Assembly: GCA_039908105.1 (NCBI GenBank)
Contig: JAMOBI010000022.1
Location: 1-64,000 of the forward strand
Direction of reading: 5' to 3'
From: Magnetaquiglobus sp039908105
GTDB lineage: Bacteria; Pseudomonadota; Magnetococcia; Magnetococcales; Magnetaquicoccaceae
DNA length: 64,000 nucleotides
Shown here one piece after another: positions 42,421-50,458 of this stretch. Made by a program: the position numbers and the translations under genes. Each line of letters starts with the position of its first letter. Positions within the stretch are counted from its first letter, which is position 1. The notes under the pieces were generated by a model, which worked only from the letters and a program-made list of their open reading frames with translations, made no database searches and was not told where the DNA came from.

Positions 42421-43590
42421 ATGAAATTTCCCCTGATGCGCAACAACATCCTGCGTGAGGATCTGGATGCGGTCATCCGGCATTTGGAACGGGATGATCC
42501 CAAATTGACCCACGGTGCCGAGGTGCGGGCCTTTGAGGCGGAATGGTCGGCGTGGCTGGGGGTGAAATACAGCGTTTTCGTCAACTCCGGCGCTTCGGCC
42601 AACCTGTTGACCATGGCCGTGCTGCGCATCGCTCATCCCGAAGGGGGCGAGGTGATCGTGCCGCCGTTGACCTGGATCTCGGATGTCTCCTCGGTGTTGC
42701 AGAACGGCTTCACACCCGTTTTTGCGGATATCGATCCGTCCACACTCGCCATGCATCCAGAGCGGATTCTGGAGAAGGTCACCGGGCGCACCCGTGCGGT
42801 CTTCCTGACCCATGTTCAGGGATTTGACGGTCTGACCGATGCGTTGATGGCAGAATTGCAGAAGCGCGGCATTCCGCTGATCGAGGATGTCTGTGAGTCG
42901 CATGGTGCCAGCCACGCGGGGCAGAGGCTGGGGAGTATCGGCTGGATCTCCAATTTCTCTTTTTACTATGCCCACCACATGAGCACCATTGAGGGGGGGA
43001 TGGTGTGCACCAACGATCCTGCGGTCTATCAACAGGTACGCATGCTGCGCTCCCACGGCATGGTGCGCGAGTCCGACGATCCCACCTTGCGGCAGGGGTT
43101 TCAGAGTGCCAACCCGGAGTTGAATCCGGAGTTCATCTTTGCCTATCCGGCTTACAACATGCGCAACACCGAAATCGGCGGCATCCTGGGGCGCAGCCAG
43201 CTCAAGCGCCTGGATGGGGTGGTGGCGCGGCGCACGGAGAACTGGTTGCATTTTCTGGAGCGGATCGACGCGGTACGCTATCGCACCGATTTCAAGAACG
43301 AAGGGTCGAGCAACTACGCCTTCAACCTGGTATTGCGTCAGGCGGACCCGGAGTTGGTGGTGCGGGTGATGCGGACGATGCAGGAGCAGGGCATCGAATA
43401 TCGTCGCGGCAGTGCCGGTGGCGGTAATCAGTTGCGCCAGCCGTATTTGCAAGGCATCGTGCCGCCTGGGTATCACGTTCATTTTCCCGAGACCGAACAC
43501 ATCCACTTTTTTGGATTCTACATCGGCAATTTCCCGGATCTGCAGCTCGCTGAAGTGGAGGAGCTGTGTGCCATACTGAATGCGGTGTGA
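42421..43590 (+). CDS. DegT-family PLP enzyme with His replacing catalytic Lys (ColD-like)
   Basis: A sugar aminotransferase-fold protein of 389 residues. Cofactor-site elements are present: FVNSGASANLLTM (about 53-65), the Asp of LIEDVCESHGA (about 153-163) and EGGMVCTND. Where DegT aminotransferases have the Schiff-base lysine, this one reads FSFYYAHHMSTIEGG, placing His185 at the Lys position. The same Lys-to-His change defines ColD, the GDP-4-keto-6-deoxymannose 3-dehydratase, which makes PMP from glutamate and removes the C3 hydroxyl. A 3-dehydratase acting on a GDP-4-keto-sugar, here perhaps the 4-keto-heptose from the SDR, is therefore more likely than an aminotransferase (inference). 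Confidence 0.8.
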   Translation: MKFPLMRNNILREDLDAVIRHLERDDPKLTHGAEVRAFEAEWSAWLGVKYSVFVNSGASANLLTMAVLRIAHPEGGEVIVPPLTWISDVSSVLQNGFTPVFADIDPSTLAMHPERILEKVTGRTRAVFLTHVQGFDGLTDALMAELQKRGIPLIEDVCESHGASHAGQRLGSIGWISNFSFYYAHHMSTIEGGMVCTNDPAVYQQVRMLRSHGMVRESDDPTLRQGFQSANPELNPEFIFAYPAYNMRNTEIGGILGRSQLKRLDGVVARRTENWLHFLERIDAVRYRTDFKNEGSSNYAFNLVLRQADPELVVRVMRTMQEQGIEYRRGSAGGGNQLRQPYLQGIVPPGYHVHFPETEHIHFFGFYIGNFPDLQLAEVEELCAILNAV

Positions 43591-43682
43591 TCTGTCGATA
43601 GAAAGAACGATCGATCGCCGCCGTATGTGTGCGCTTGATCTGGAGTCCGCATCCGATTATCCCCCAACCAACGATACGCAAC

Positions 43683-44909
43683 ATGGGATTCGCATCCAAT
43701 CACCGCATCACAACCGATTATTTGATCATCGGCGCCGGTATTGTCGGCCTGTCGATCGCTGATGAGATTCGCCGGCGTTCGCCCGAAGCGCGTATCGTCC
43801 TGGTCGAAAAGGAGATGGTCGTTGGCCTGCACGCCAGCGGGCGCAACAGCGGCGTGCTCCATTCCGGGATCTACTATCCGGAAGATACCCTCAAATTTCG
43901 CATCTGCGCCGACGGTTCGCGTCGCATGGCCGAGTATTGCCACGCCCATCGACTGCCGATCCGACGGGTGGGCAAGCTGGTTCTGGCAACCACGCCGGAC
44001 CAGGAGGCGCTATTGCCGGTGTTTCTGGAACGGGCCAACAAGTTGTCGGTACGCGCCTGGCCGGTGCAAGGGGCCGAGATCCGTGAGATCGAACCGCAGG
44101 CCCGGGATTCCGCTGGAATTTATCTTCCCGATGTATCGGTGATTCATGGCAAGTCGGTGTTAGGGCGTCTGGTCGAGGAGCTTTCGGGCAGCGAGCGGGT
44201 GCGCTGGCTCTATGCGCGAAGCGTTGTGGCGATCGATGATGCGCGTGCCACCCTGACCACCGATCGTGAAGTGATTGGTTATGGCCGGTTGATCAACGCG
44301 GCGGGCGCCCAGGTGGATCGCATCGCGCACGCCTGCCAGGTGGGGGGAGACTATGTGATGCTTCCGTTTCGCGGCAGCTATTCGTTGCTCTCACCGCAAG
44401 CCGGGATCGAGATACGCGGTCTGATCTACCCGGTGCCGGACAGCCGGGTGCCGTTTTTGGGAATCCATTTCACCCGTTCCATCGGGGATGAGGTACACGT
44501 CGGTCCCTCGGCCTTTCCCGCTTTCGGGCGGGAGCATTATCGCGGTACGGACGGATTGGAAATTCTGGATGGAGCCCGCATGTTGCAGGGGTTGGCCCGT
44601 CTGGTGATCGGCAATCCCCAGGGGTTCCGTCAGCATGTGGCACGGGAGATCCGGCAGTTGCAGCCCAAGGGATTTGCCCGGGCCGCGACCGATCTGGTGC
44701 CTGCATTGCGTCCGGAGCATCTGTTGCCGTGCGGCAAGGTGGGCATTCGTCCGCAGCTCTACAATCGCCAGGAGAATCGGTTGGAGATGGATTTCAAGGT
44801 GTTGCATGGCGCGCACTCCGTGCATGTGCTGAACAGCATTTCGCCTGCCTTTACCAGCGCGTTCAGTTTTGCCGAATGGGTGATGCGGGAGTTGGAGGGG
44901 GTCGGATGA
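43683..44909 (+). CDS. lhgO: L-2-hydroxyglutarate oxidase/dehydrogenase
   Basis: An FAD-dependent oxidoreductase of 408 residues with the dinucleotide loop DYLIIGAGIVGLSIADEI (about 10-27) and the LhgO hallmark HASGRNSGVLHSGIYYPEDTL-like block (HASGRNSGVLHSGIYY, about 54-69). The C-terminal GIRPQLYNRQENRLEMDF and SPAFTSAFSFAEWV match the family. LhgO oxidises L-2-hydroxyglutarate to 2-oxoglutarate and passes electrons to the membrane quinone pool. Its place after the SDR, heptose kinase and ColD-like genes suggests it disposes of L-2-hydroxyglutarate formed by the SDR. The frame extends to 43629; ATG 43683 fits the family N-terminus better. Confidence 0.88.
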   Translation: MGFASNHRITTDYLIIGAGIVGLSIADEIRRRSPEARIVLVEKEMVVGLHASGRNSGVLHSGIYYPEDTLKFRICADGSRRMAEYCHAHRLPIRRVGKLVLATTPDQEALLPVFLERANKLSVRAWPVQGAEIREIEPQARDSAGIYLPDVSVIHGKSVLGRLVEELSGSERVRWLYARSVVAIDDARATLTTDREVIGYGRLINAAGAQVDRIAHACQVGGDYVMLPFRGSYSLLSPQAGIEIRGLIYPVPDSRVPFLGIHFTRSIGDEVHVGPSAFPAFGREHYRGTDGLEILDGARMLQGLARLVIGNPQGFRQHVAREIRQLQPKGFARAATDLVPALRPEHLLPCGKVGIRPQLYNRQENRLEMDFKVLHGAHSVHVLNSISPAFTSAFSFAEWVMRELEGVG

Positions 44910-44960
44910 AGGGAGACGGAGTCCAACAAGGTTTGATTGTCTTAACCTGAACCTCATGCC

Positions 44961-45115
44961 TGGTGCGGTTCAAGATGGTTGCGGTTTGAATCGCAATCAT
45001 CCTGGGTTGTGCTGTTTTTACCGTGGACCTCCCTTCGGGTGGTCTATGTTGACAGTCGGATGGATCTCCCCTCTCCAGCTTGCTTCACCGCTCCTTGGCA
45101 ACCGGCACGCTCAAT
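44961..45115 (+). repeat. Degenerate E1 right ends and E2 remnant
   Basis: Two E1-like right tips (TGGTGCGGTT and GGTTGCGGTTTGAA) at 44961-44990, then a decayed E2 from about 45018 (TTTTACCGTGGACCTCCC TTCG GGTGGTCTATG, GGATCTCCCCTC). The E2 end overlaps the 3' end of the small minus-strand gene. Confidence 0.55.
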
Positions 45116-45360
45116 CTTGGCGGTGGCTGATGCTCGCCCGGATCCTTGCGGGTGGTGAACAGATCTTCCATAACCAGAAACAACAGGCCAGATACCACGA
45201 TCATCAACAGGATGCGCCCTATGCGTCCCTCCAGCCACGAGGGCACGGGCAGCGGCGGCGGTGCAGATGGCGGGTGCAAGGCACGCCAGACCAGCCCGAT
45301 ACCGTGAATCAATCCCACCAGGCAGGCAATGGCGAGTGTCAAAAGCATCAGGATTCGCAT
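45085..45360 (-). CDS. Small two-helix membrane protein (91 aa)
   Basis: No named family. MRILMLLTLAIACLVGLIHG forms one membrane helix and IGRILLMIVVSGLLFLVMED another (about 50-70), with a short proline-rich loop (PPSAPPPLPVP) between. The charged C-terminus (FTTRKDPGEHQPPPRLSVP) is probably cytoplasmic or periplasmic. Its start overlaps the end of the Nudix gene, so it is the last member of the pgeF-transglycosylase-Nudix series. Confidence 0.55.
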   Translation of the reverse strand: MRILMLLTLAIACLVGLIHGIGLVWRALHPPSAPPPLPVPSWLEGRIGRILLMIVVSGLLFLVMEDLFTTRKDPGEHQPPPRLSVPVAKER

Positions 45361-45962
45361 GCGGTCCTCGTCAAAAGGGTGACGCAAAAATCTGTCAGAA
45401 CTCTGGCGGTTGCCCCCCAGACAATGGCACCGTGAAAATCGAACCGGGTGGCATGCGGAGAGAGAGTGACTGCATCGAGGAAAAACTTCAAGGGAATAAG
45501 CAGCGTTGCCTCCACTTCGGCAGGATCGGTGATCAGTGTGAAGGGTGGATCAAGCCGTGCAGCAAACGGGTGGATCAAAAAGCCGGTCTGCTGGGTGGGC
45601 GTGGGAGGCAGAGGACCGAGAATGGAGGCCGGGTCAAGCTGAATGCCCAATTCCTCGCGAAACTCTCGTACAGCGGTATGCAGCGGGGATGGATCCCCGG
45701 GTTCGGCGCGACCGCCTGGAAAGGCGATCTGACCTGGGTGATGAGCCACGAACTGGTTGCGGCGGATAAACAGAATGTCCCATTCGGTTTCCCGGGGGAT
45801 CAGCGGCATGATCACCGCAGCCTCGACGAGTGGGGTTGCGGAAGCAAAAAAGCGGGCCGCATAAGTTGGCCCGCTTTTTTCATGTAGACAGGAAACGATC
45901 TCTGTTTCGGTTACCACTGTCACACTCATGGCGAGTGGCCGGGTTCGAGTCGGAAGCGTCAC
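45348..45962 (-). CDS. Nudix hydrolase, CoA pyrophosphatase-like
   Basis: The Nudix box FPGGRAEPGDPSPLHTAVREFREELGI-like region (PGGRAEPGD, then TAVREFREELGI, about residues 81-106 of the long form), the preceding HHPGQIAFPGG and the spacing match the CoA diphosphatase (NudL/YeaB) group. Start is uncertain. The frame runs up to a GTG at 45962 that overlaps the transglycosylase stop, giving 204 aa; ATG 45929 is in between; but the conserved part begins only at about residue 47. A GTG at 45815 with GAGG five bases upstream would exclude a terminator-like hairpin at 45846-45880. Confidence 0.8.
   Translation of the reverse strand: MTLPTRTRPLAMSVTVVTETEIVSCLHEKSGPTYAARFFASATPLVEAAVIMPLIPRETEWDILFIRRNQFVAHHPGQIAFPGGRAEPGDPSPLHTAVREFREELGIQLDPASILGPLPPTPTQQTGFLIHPFAARLDPPFTLITDPAEVEATLLIPLKFFLDAVTLSPHATRFDFHGAIVWGATARVLTDFCVTLLTRTACES
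45846..45880. terminator. Bidirectional terminator-like hairpin inside annotated Nudix 5' end
   Basis: AAAAAAGCGGGCC (45846-45858) and GGCCCGCTTTTTT (45868-45880) form a perfect 13-bp stem with a nine-base loop and a U-run whichever strand is transcribed. If it works on the minus strand, transcription from the transglycosylase would stop before the conserved Nudix region. Confidence 0.7.
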
Positions 45963-46690
45963 TGAGCGGCGCGCAGGACGGGAACCAGTTCGCCATCGAC
46001 CGGCTCGCTCAAGGCCATGGCAAACTGCGGGATCCGTTTGCCTTGATTCGCCGAAGTGGAAACGAGATCATGACGCGCATGCGCGTTGGTGCGCTGAATC
46101 GACAGGTTGGGAGAGGGCGGCGGCGCGGCCTTGGAGGCTACGTCTTGTCCCTTGGAGCGTGCCTGTCTGGCAGTCAGGAATTTGTCATCATTTGATTTTT
46201 TGTTAGCATTAATTCTTTTTTTACTGGATTTTTGATAATAGTCCAACACCTTGCCCACGTAGCGTTGGGTTTCGGTGAGGGGAGGAACCCCCTGGTAGCG
46301 CTCGACCATTTTCGGGCCGGCGTTGTAGGCGGCCAGGGCGTGGTGGATTTTGGGGAACTGTTTGAGCATTTGCCCGAGATAGCGGGCCCCGCCGCGCAGA
46401 TTTTGTTCGGGATTGTGGATATTTTTGACTCCGACCAGTTTGGCGGTCTCCGGCATGAGTTGCATCAGACCAACGGCGCCGTCCGGGGAGACGCTTTCGT
46501 TGTTGAAGTCCGATTCCGTGGCGACGACGGCGCGTAACAGGTCTGGATCGAGATTTTCCTGGATGGCGATTTTGGTGATCAGTCGGTCCAGAGGGGTGTC
46601 GGCCATGGCGTCAACCGGGCCGATTTGCATGGCGACCGTGAACCAGAATAGCGCGGTCAGTCGATTACGGTGGGATAAGGAGAATACCAC
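45959..46690 (-). CDS. Lytic transglycosylase (SLT domain), secreted
   Basis: The N-terminus carries a signal peptide (RNRLTALFWFTVAMQIG, cleavage probably after DAMA near residue 30). The SLT domain follows: catalytic Glu in VVATESDFNNESVSPDGAVG (about 60-66), GLMQLMPETAKLVGV and YNAGPKMVERYQGVPP. It would cleave peptidoglycan glycan strands. The last 90 residues are low-complexity and Lys/Ser-rich. GTG 46690, with GGAAG upstream, gives the cleanest signal peptide and a 26-base overlap with pgeF; ATG 46765 lies further inside pgeF. Confidence 0.85.
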   Translation of the reverse strand: MVFSLSHRNRLTALFWFTVAMQIGPVDAMADTPLDRLITKIAIQENLDPDLLRAVVATESDFNNESVSPDGAVGLMQLMPETAKLVGVKNIHNPEQNLRGGARYLGQMLKQFPKIHHALAAYNAGPKMVERYQGVPPLTETQRYVGKVLDYYQKSSKKRINANKKSNDDKFLTARQARSKGQDVASKAAPPPSPNLSIQRTNAHARHDLVSTSANQGKRIPQFAMALSEPVDGELVPVLRAAQ

Positions 46691-47504
46691 CCATTTGTCT
46701 TCCGCAGGGGCTTTGATGTCGTTGAACCGCCCGGCGGTGACTGAAGAAAAGGGATTCCAGGGCATAGGTACATTGTTCCAGATTGATGATTTGTCGAGCG
46801 TCAAGTCCGGTCTTGATGAGCCGTGCAAGGACGTATCCAGGTAAATCAAAAAGCATCCTAGCCGATTTCTTCTCGTTAGAAAAGAAATTTTGGCAATCCA
46901 TGCCAATTTTATTCTGCGTTGCATTAATAATTATTTCTCGAAAGTCAGCAGTTACTTCGTAATGAGCCGGTCCGATGCAGGGACCGATCCAGGCCCACGT
47001 CAGTTCCCGGCGACCGCCGGACTTCTCCAAAAGTTGCAGGGTATTCTCCAAAATTCCGGCCACAGCTCCGCGCCAACCGGCGTGTGCAGCAGCAACGATG
47101 CCATTGTCCGGATCGGCGAACAGCACTGGTACGCAATCGGCGGTCAACACCGCAGCGACCAGACCGGGTTGATGGGTGAGGACCGCATCGGCATCCGGTC
47201 GGAGCCCCTCCCAGGGGGTGCTCGCCACCTCGGCGCCATGCACCTGATTGACCAGTGCCAGCCCGGTCGCATGCGGAGCCAGTGAAGCGAGCAGGTGCGC
47301 ACGATTCATGGCGACATGGGTGGGATCATCCCCGACATGGTCACCCAGATTGAAACCGGAGAAACCGCCCTGACTCACGCCGCCAAGGCGTGTGGTGAAG
47401 AAGGGGAGCACGCCCGCGAGCTTGGGAGATTTTTTCCAGGGGAAAATGATATTCTCTTGATTTTCAGGTTCCGTGCTGTAAGAATAGTATGTTTTCTTCA
47501 TCAT
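46665..47504 (-). CDS. pgeF: Peptidoglycan editing factor PgeF (YfiH/DUF152)
   Basis: The 279-residue protein has the multicopper-like metal-site motifs of PgeF: LVNQVHGAEV, VLTADCVPVLFAD, AAHAGWRGAVAGIL and WIGPCIGPAHYEV. PgeF is a purine nucleoside-related enzyme reported to remove mis-incorporated amino acids from muropeptide precursors. Downstream lies a lytic transglycosylase, in keeping with a cell-wall role. It is transcribed divergently from rpsF across a 77-base gap. Confidence 0.93.
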   Translation of the reverse strand: MMKKTYYSYSTEPENQENIIFPWKKSPKLAGVLPFFTTRLGGVSQGGFSGFNLGDHVGDDPTHVAMNRAHLLASLAPHATGLALVNQVHGAEVASTPWEGLRPDADAVLTHQPGLVAAVLTADCVPVLFADPDNGIVAAAHAGWRGAVAGILENTLQLLEKSGGRRELTWAWIGPCIGPAHYEVTADFREIIINATQNKIGMDCQNFFSNEKKSARMLFDLPGYVLARLIKTGLDARQIINLEQCTYALESLFFSHRRAVQRHQSPCGRQMGGILLIPP

Positions 47505-47581
47505 TGAAGCTTTATTAACTCCTTGCTCCCAGGTGTGCCGCCTTGGGGCCAGCCGTCCGAAACAAACCGAAAGGAGGCGCT

Positions 47582-48019
47582 GTGGCTTATTACGAGTCCA
47601 TCTTCATTGTACGACCGGATCTGACCGCCGAACAGGTGGAACAGGTCGCGGTTCGTGTGGCAGAGATCATCACCGCCAATGGCGGGACCATTTTGCTGCA
47701 CGAGATGTGGGGTCGCCGTCAACTGGCCTATCCCCTCAAAAAGAACACCAAGGGCTATTATATCTTCAATCTGGTCGAAGGGGGTGGTTCACTGATCGCC
47801 AACTTGGAGGCCCGCTTGATGATCGACGAAGATGTGCTGAAATTCCAGAACATCAGCGTCAAGAAGGCCAATCTCAATCCGTCGCCTCTGGCGCCTTCTG
47901 CAGAGCGCACCGGTGAGGATTCCGAACGTCTGCTCCCCGGAGACGAGGGGTATGGCGAAGCGGATGACGAGGATTACGAGGACGGAGACGAGGGGGAGGA
48001 AGAAGAGCTGGGGATCTGA
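47582..48019 (+). CDS. rpsF: 30S ribosomal protein S6
   Basis: The 145-residue protein starts AYYESIFIVRPDLTAEQVEQ and contains GRRQLAYPLKKNTKGYYIF, both typical of S6. It has a long very acidic C-terminal tail (EGYGEADDEDYEDGDEGEEE), a feature shared in milder form with E. coli S6. GTG 47582 follows a near-perfect AAAGGAGG ribosome-binding site. It is the first gene of the rpsF-priB-rpsR-DUF2232-rplI operon. Confidence 0.96.
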   Translation: MAYYESIFIVRPDLTAEQVEQVAVRVAEIITANGGTILLHEMWGRRQLAYPLKKNTKGYYIFNLVEGGGSLIANLEARLMIDEDVLKFQNISVKKANLNPSPLAPSAERTGEDSERLLPGDEGYGEADDEDYEDGDEGEEEELGI

Positions 48020-48107
48020 TTCTCATGGTCGGCTCGAAGGTGAGACTGTTCTGGCAGAGCGGCTCTTTAGAGGATACCGGCGTGCCGCCCGATCCGTCGG
48101 GAGACGG

Positions 48108-48479
48108 ATGGTGATGACGGAAAACCACCAGCCAACCCAAGCCCTCAATCATGTGGAGTTCGATGGACGGCTGATGACGCCGGTCGATTACCGCGTGACA
48201 CCAGCAGGGCGTCCAGTGGCCTATCTGGAGGTGGAGCACTTCTCTACCCATGATGCTCCGGAAACGGCTTTACGTCTGGAGGCGAGGGTGGTGGTGGTGA
48301 CCATGGGAGCACTGGCGGAGTCGTGCCGGGGGTTGACCAGCGGCACGCGGTTGCGGGTGATCGGGCGCTTGAATCAGAAACGTTGGGTCCGGGATGGTCA
48401 GGTTCGCTGGGGTCGGCTGGAATTGCTCGCCTTGAAAATCGAAATTCTCGCGTCTGATGAGCGGCACTCTCTGGAATGA
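48108..48479 (+). CDS. priB: Primosomal replication protein N (PriB-like)
   Basis: A single OB-fold of about 123 residues: LNHVEFDGRLMTPVDYRVTP, then YLEVEHFSTHDAPETALRLEAR and LRVIGRLNQKRWVRDGQVRW. This is the SSB-like PriB/PriN group, which binds single-stranded DNA during replication restart; its site between rpsF and rpsR is diagnostic. ATG 48108 and ATG 48114 are both possible, the ribosome-binding CGGGAG at 48098 being better spaced for the latter. The upstream frame to 47913 overlaps rpsF and is not credible. Confidence 0.85.
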   Translation: MVMTENHQPTQALNHVEFDGRLMTPVDYRVTPAGRPVAYLEVEHFSTHDAPETALRLEARVVVVTMGALAESCRGLTSGTRLRVIGRLNQKRWVRDGQVRWGRLELLALKIEILASDERHSLE

Positions 48480-48574
48480 AGTGCTGCATCCTGGTGTTCA
48501 TTTGAGATAACGCGCCTGTTTCCAGAGGTGGATGGCTGGTGGGTGCGTCAACCATAATCGATGGGGAAGTTGAT

Positions 48575-48985
48575 ATGTCGGATCAAGACAACGATTCTAA
48601 TGATGTGAATGCGGGTAACGACAGCGGTTCGTCCCGATTTGGGGGGCGAATGGGTGCTGGTCGTCCAGGTATGGGCCGTGCGGGTGGTCGTCCGGGGGGT
48701 GGTGGCGGTCCTGGGGGTGCGCGTCCAGCCGGTGCAGGCGGTGCGCCTGCTGCCGGCGGATTCCGTCGTCCCTTCTTCCGGCGTCGCAAGGTGTGTGTGT
48801 TTTGCGCCGACAAGGCATTGGAGATCGATTACAAGGATCCCAAGCTGATGTTGCGGTTCATCACCGAGCGCGGCAAGATCGTGCCCAGTCGTATCACGGG
48901 CGTTTGTGCGCCGCATCAGCGCCGTTTGAGCAAAGCGATTAAACGGGGACGCAATATCGCGCTCCTGCCACACCTGGTCAAGTGA
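48575..48985 (+). CDS. rpsR: 30S ribosomal protein S18 with Gly-rich N-terminal extension
   Basis: The C-terminal 70 or so residues are a normal S18 (FFRRRKVCVFCADKALEIDY through TGVCAPHQRRLSKAIKRGR). Ahead of them are about 65 residues dominated by Gly, Ala, Arg and Pro (FGGRMGAGRPGMGRAGGRPG), making the protein 136 aa against about 75 in E. coli. The ATG at 48575 has GGGGAAG upstream. The CxxC zinc pair is present. The extension is unusual and may be disordered. Confidence 0.92.
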   Translation: MSDQDNDSNDVNAGNDSGSSRFGGRMGAGRPGMGRAGGRPGGGGGPGGARPAGAGGAPAAGGFRRPFFRRRKVCVFCADKALEIDYKDPKLMLRFITERGKIVPSRITGVCAPHQRRLSKAIKRGRNIALLPHLVK

Positions 48986-49019
48986 GTCGCTTTCGGCCAC
49001 TCCGGACGGAGGCTCGCTC

Positions 49020-49985
49020 ATGCGTCCGCTCAACTGGGTGACCAACCCGATTTTTGCGGGGACGCAGGCCCTGGTGTTGATGATCATCCCCATGGGCCTG
49101 CCGTTGCTCGTGCCATTGCAGATGTTCGCGCCCCTGCCGGTGCTGCTGACCGCACTTTGGGGTGGGGCACAATCCGCCTGGATCGGTGCAGCCATCCCGG
49201 TGATTGGCGCGTTTCTGCTCGGGGATGGCTTGCGGTTTCCACTGACCGTGTTCCTGATGTTTTTTGGTTTTCCCCTGCTGGCAGCGCACATGATCCGCAG
49301 CGGCTGGAAGATCAGTCAGTGCCTGGCAGCGGCGTTTCTTCTGGGCGTAGGCGCGCTATTGCTGTTTTTCCTTTGGACCCTGGTGGTGGGCATTGATTTT
49401 CAGGCCGATACGGCTTTGAAACTGGATGCCTTCAAGACCAATGTGCTGGCCACCATTGCCAAAAAAGGCGGCGATGCAGTAGTCTTGGCCGATGCGCGCA
49501 CCATGCTTGAACCGATCCTGGCCATGCTTGCCCTGCTGTTGCCGGGCTTCGTGGTATCGGGTTGGTTCATGTTGCACGCCGTCAACCTGTTCTCGGCCCG
49601 TTTTTTGGTGCGCAAATGGGGCGGAGAACAACTTTTTGCTGGTGAGGATCTCACCGAATGGCGTCCACCCTTTCAATTGGTTTGGGTGGTGATTGGTTCC
49701 GGGGTGCTTGCCTATGGCGCGTCCGGCTTTTCCAAGCTGTTGGGAGCCAATCTGTTTCTGCTTTTGTCCATCCTTTATTTTCTGCAGGGGATGGCGATCG
49801 TGCAGGCCGGATTTCGTCGTTATGCTGTTTCCGGTCTGTTGCGCACTCTGTTTTATCTGGCCTTGTTTTTCTGGCATCAGGTTGTGATGTTTGTCACCGC
49901 CCTGGGCCTGTTTGATATTTGGGTCGATTTTCGCGAACGTTTCTTTCGTACCAGCAATGAGGGGGATGATTCCCCTGGGAGCTAA
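49020..49985 (+). CDS. DUF2232 (YybS-like) membrane protein
   Basis: A 321-residue integral membrane protein with about eight hydrophobic segments, including QALVLMIIPMGLPLLVPLQM and LAMLALLLPGFVVSGWFMLH. Position between rpsR and rplI, as in many Alphaproteobacteria and Firmicutes, supports DUF2232/YybS. Function is unknown; the fold resembles ECF-type transporter S components. rplI starts six bases after the stop. Confidence 0.8.
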   Translation: MRPLNWVTNPIFAGTQALVLMIIPMGLPLLVPLQMFAPLPVLLTALWGGAQSAWIGAAIPVIGAFLLGDGLRFPLTVFLMFFGFPLLAAHMIRSGWKISQCLAAAFLLGVGALLLFFLWTLVVGIDFQADTALKLDAFKTNVLATIAKKGGDAVVLADARTMLEPILAMLALLLPGFVVSGWFMLHAVNLFSARFLVRKWGGEQLFAGEDLTEWRPPFQLVWVVIGSGVLAYGASGFSKLLGANLFLLLSILYFLQGMAIVQAGFRRYAVSGLLRTLFYLALFFWHQVVMFVTALGLFDIWVDFRERFFRTSNEGDDSPGS

Positions 49986-49991
49986 TAGGCC

Positions 49992-50444
49992 ATGGAAGTG
50001 ATACTGTTGGAAAAGATTGGCAAATTGGGTGATCTGGGCTCGGTGGTTTTGGTGCGTCCCGGATATGGTCGCAACTTCCTGATCCCTCAGGGTAAGGCTC
50101 TGCCAGCCACCAGGCGTAACCGTGAGCGTTTCGAGGCTGAGCGGGTGGCCTTTGAGGCGCGTCAGCAGGAGATCCTGGAGCGTGCGCAGGCTCTGGCCGA
50201 GCGGATTGCCGGCGTGGAGGTGGTGCTGGATCGCCCGGCTGGATCGGGTGACAAGTTGTTCGGTTCGGTGACCAACTCCGACATCGCTGGATTTTTCACC
50301 GAGCGTGGCATCGAGACGCCGCGCGGCTCAATCGATGTGCCGCGTCCGATTCGTACTCTGGGGGAGCATGTGGTGCGGATTCGTCTGCATCCGGACATCA
50401 TCCCCGAAGTCAAGGTGCGGGTGGAGCGTCGGGTGAATCGTTGA
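49992..50444 (+). CDS. rplI: 50S ribosomal protein L9
   Basis: The 150-residue L9 shows the N-terminal domain MEVILLEKIGKLGDLGSVV with GYGRNFLIPQGKALPAT, the long central helix (ERVAFEARQQEILERAQALAE) and the C-terminal domain ending VRIRLHPDIIPEVKVRVER. Length is standard. An E1 repeat follows 14 bases after the stop. Confidence 0.97.
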   Translation: MEVILLEKIGKLGDLGSVVLVRPGYGRNFLIPQGKALPATRRNRERFEAERVAFEARQQEILERAQALAERIAGVEVVLDRPAGSGDKLFGSVTNSDIAGFFTERGIETPRGSIDVPRPIRTLGEHVVRIRLHPDIIPEVKVRVERRVNR

Positions 50445-50458
50445 GTTGACGGGAAACC

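Noticed and set aside
47505..47581. S6:S18-binding leader motif before rpsF
   Set aside because: A GCCGCC-containing stretch could be imagined as the CCG bulge, but I could not draw a convincing conserved structure, so it is not listed.
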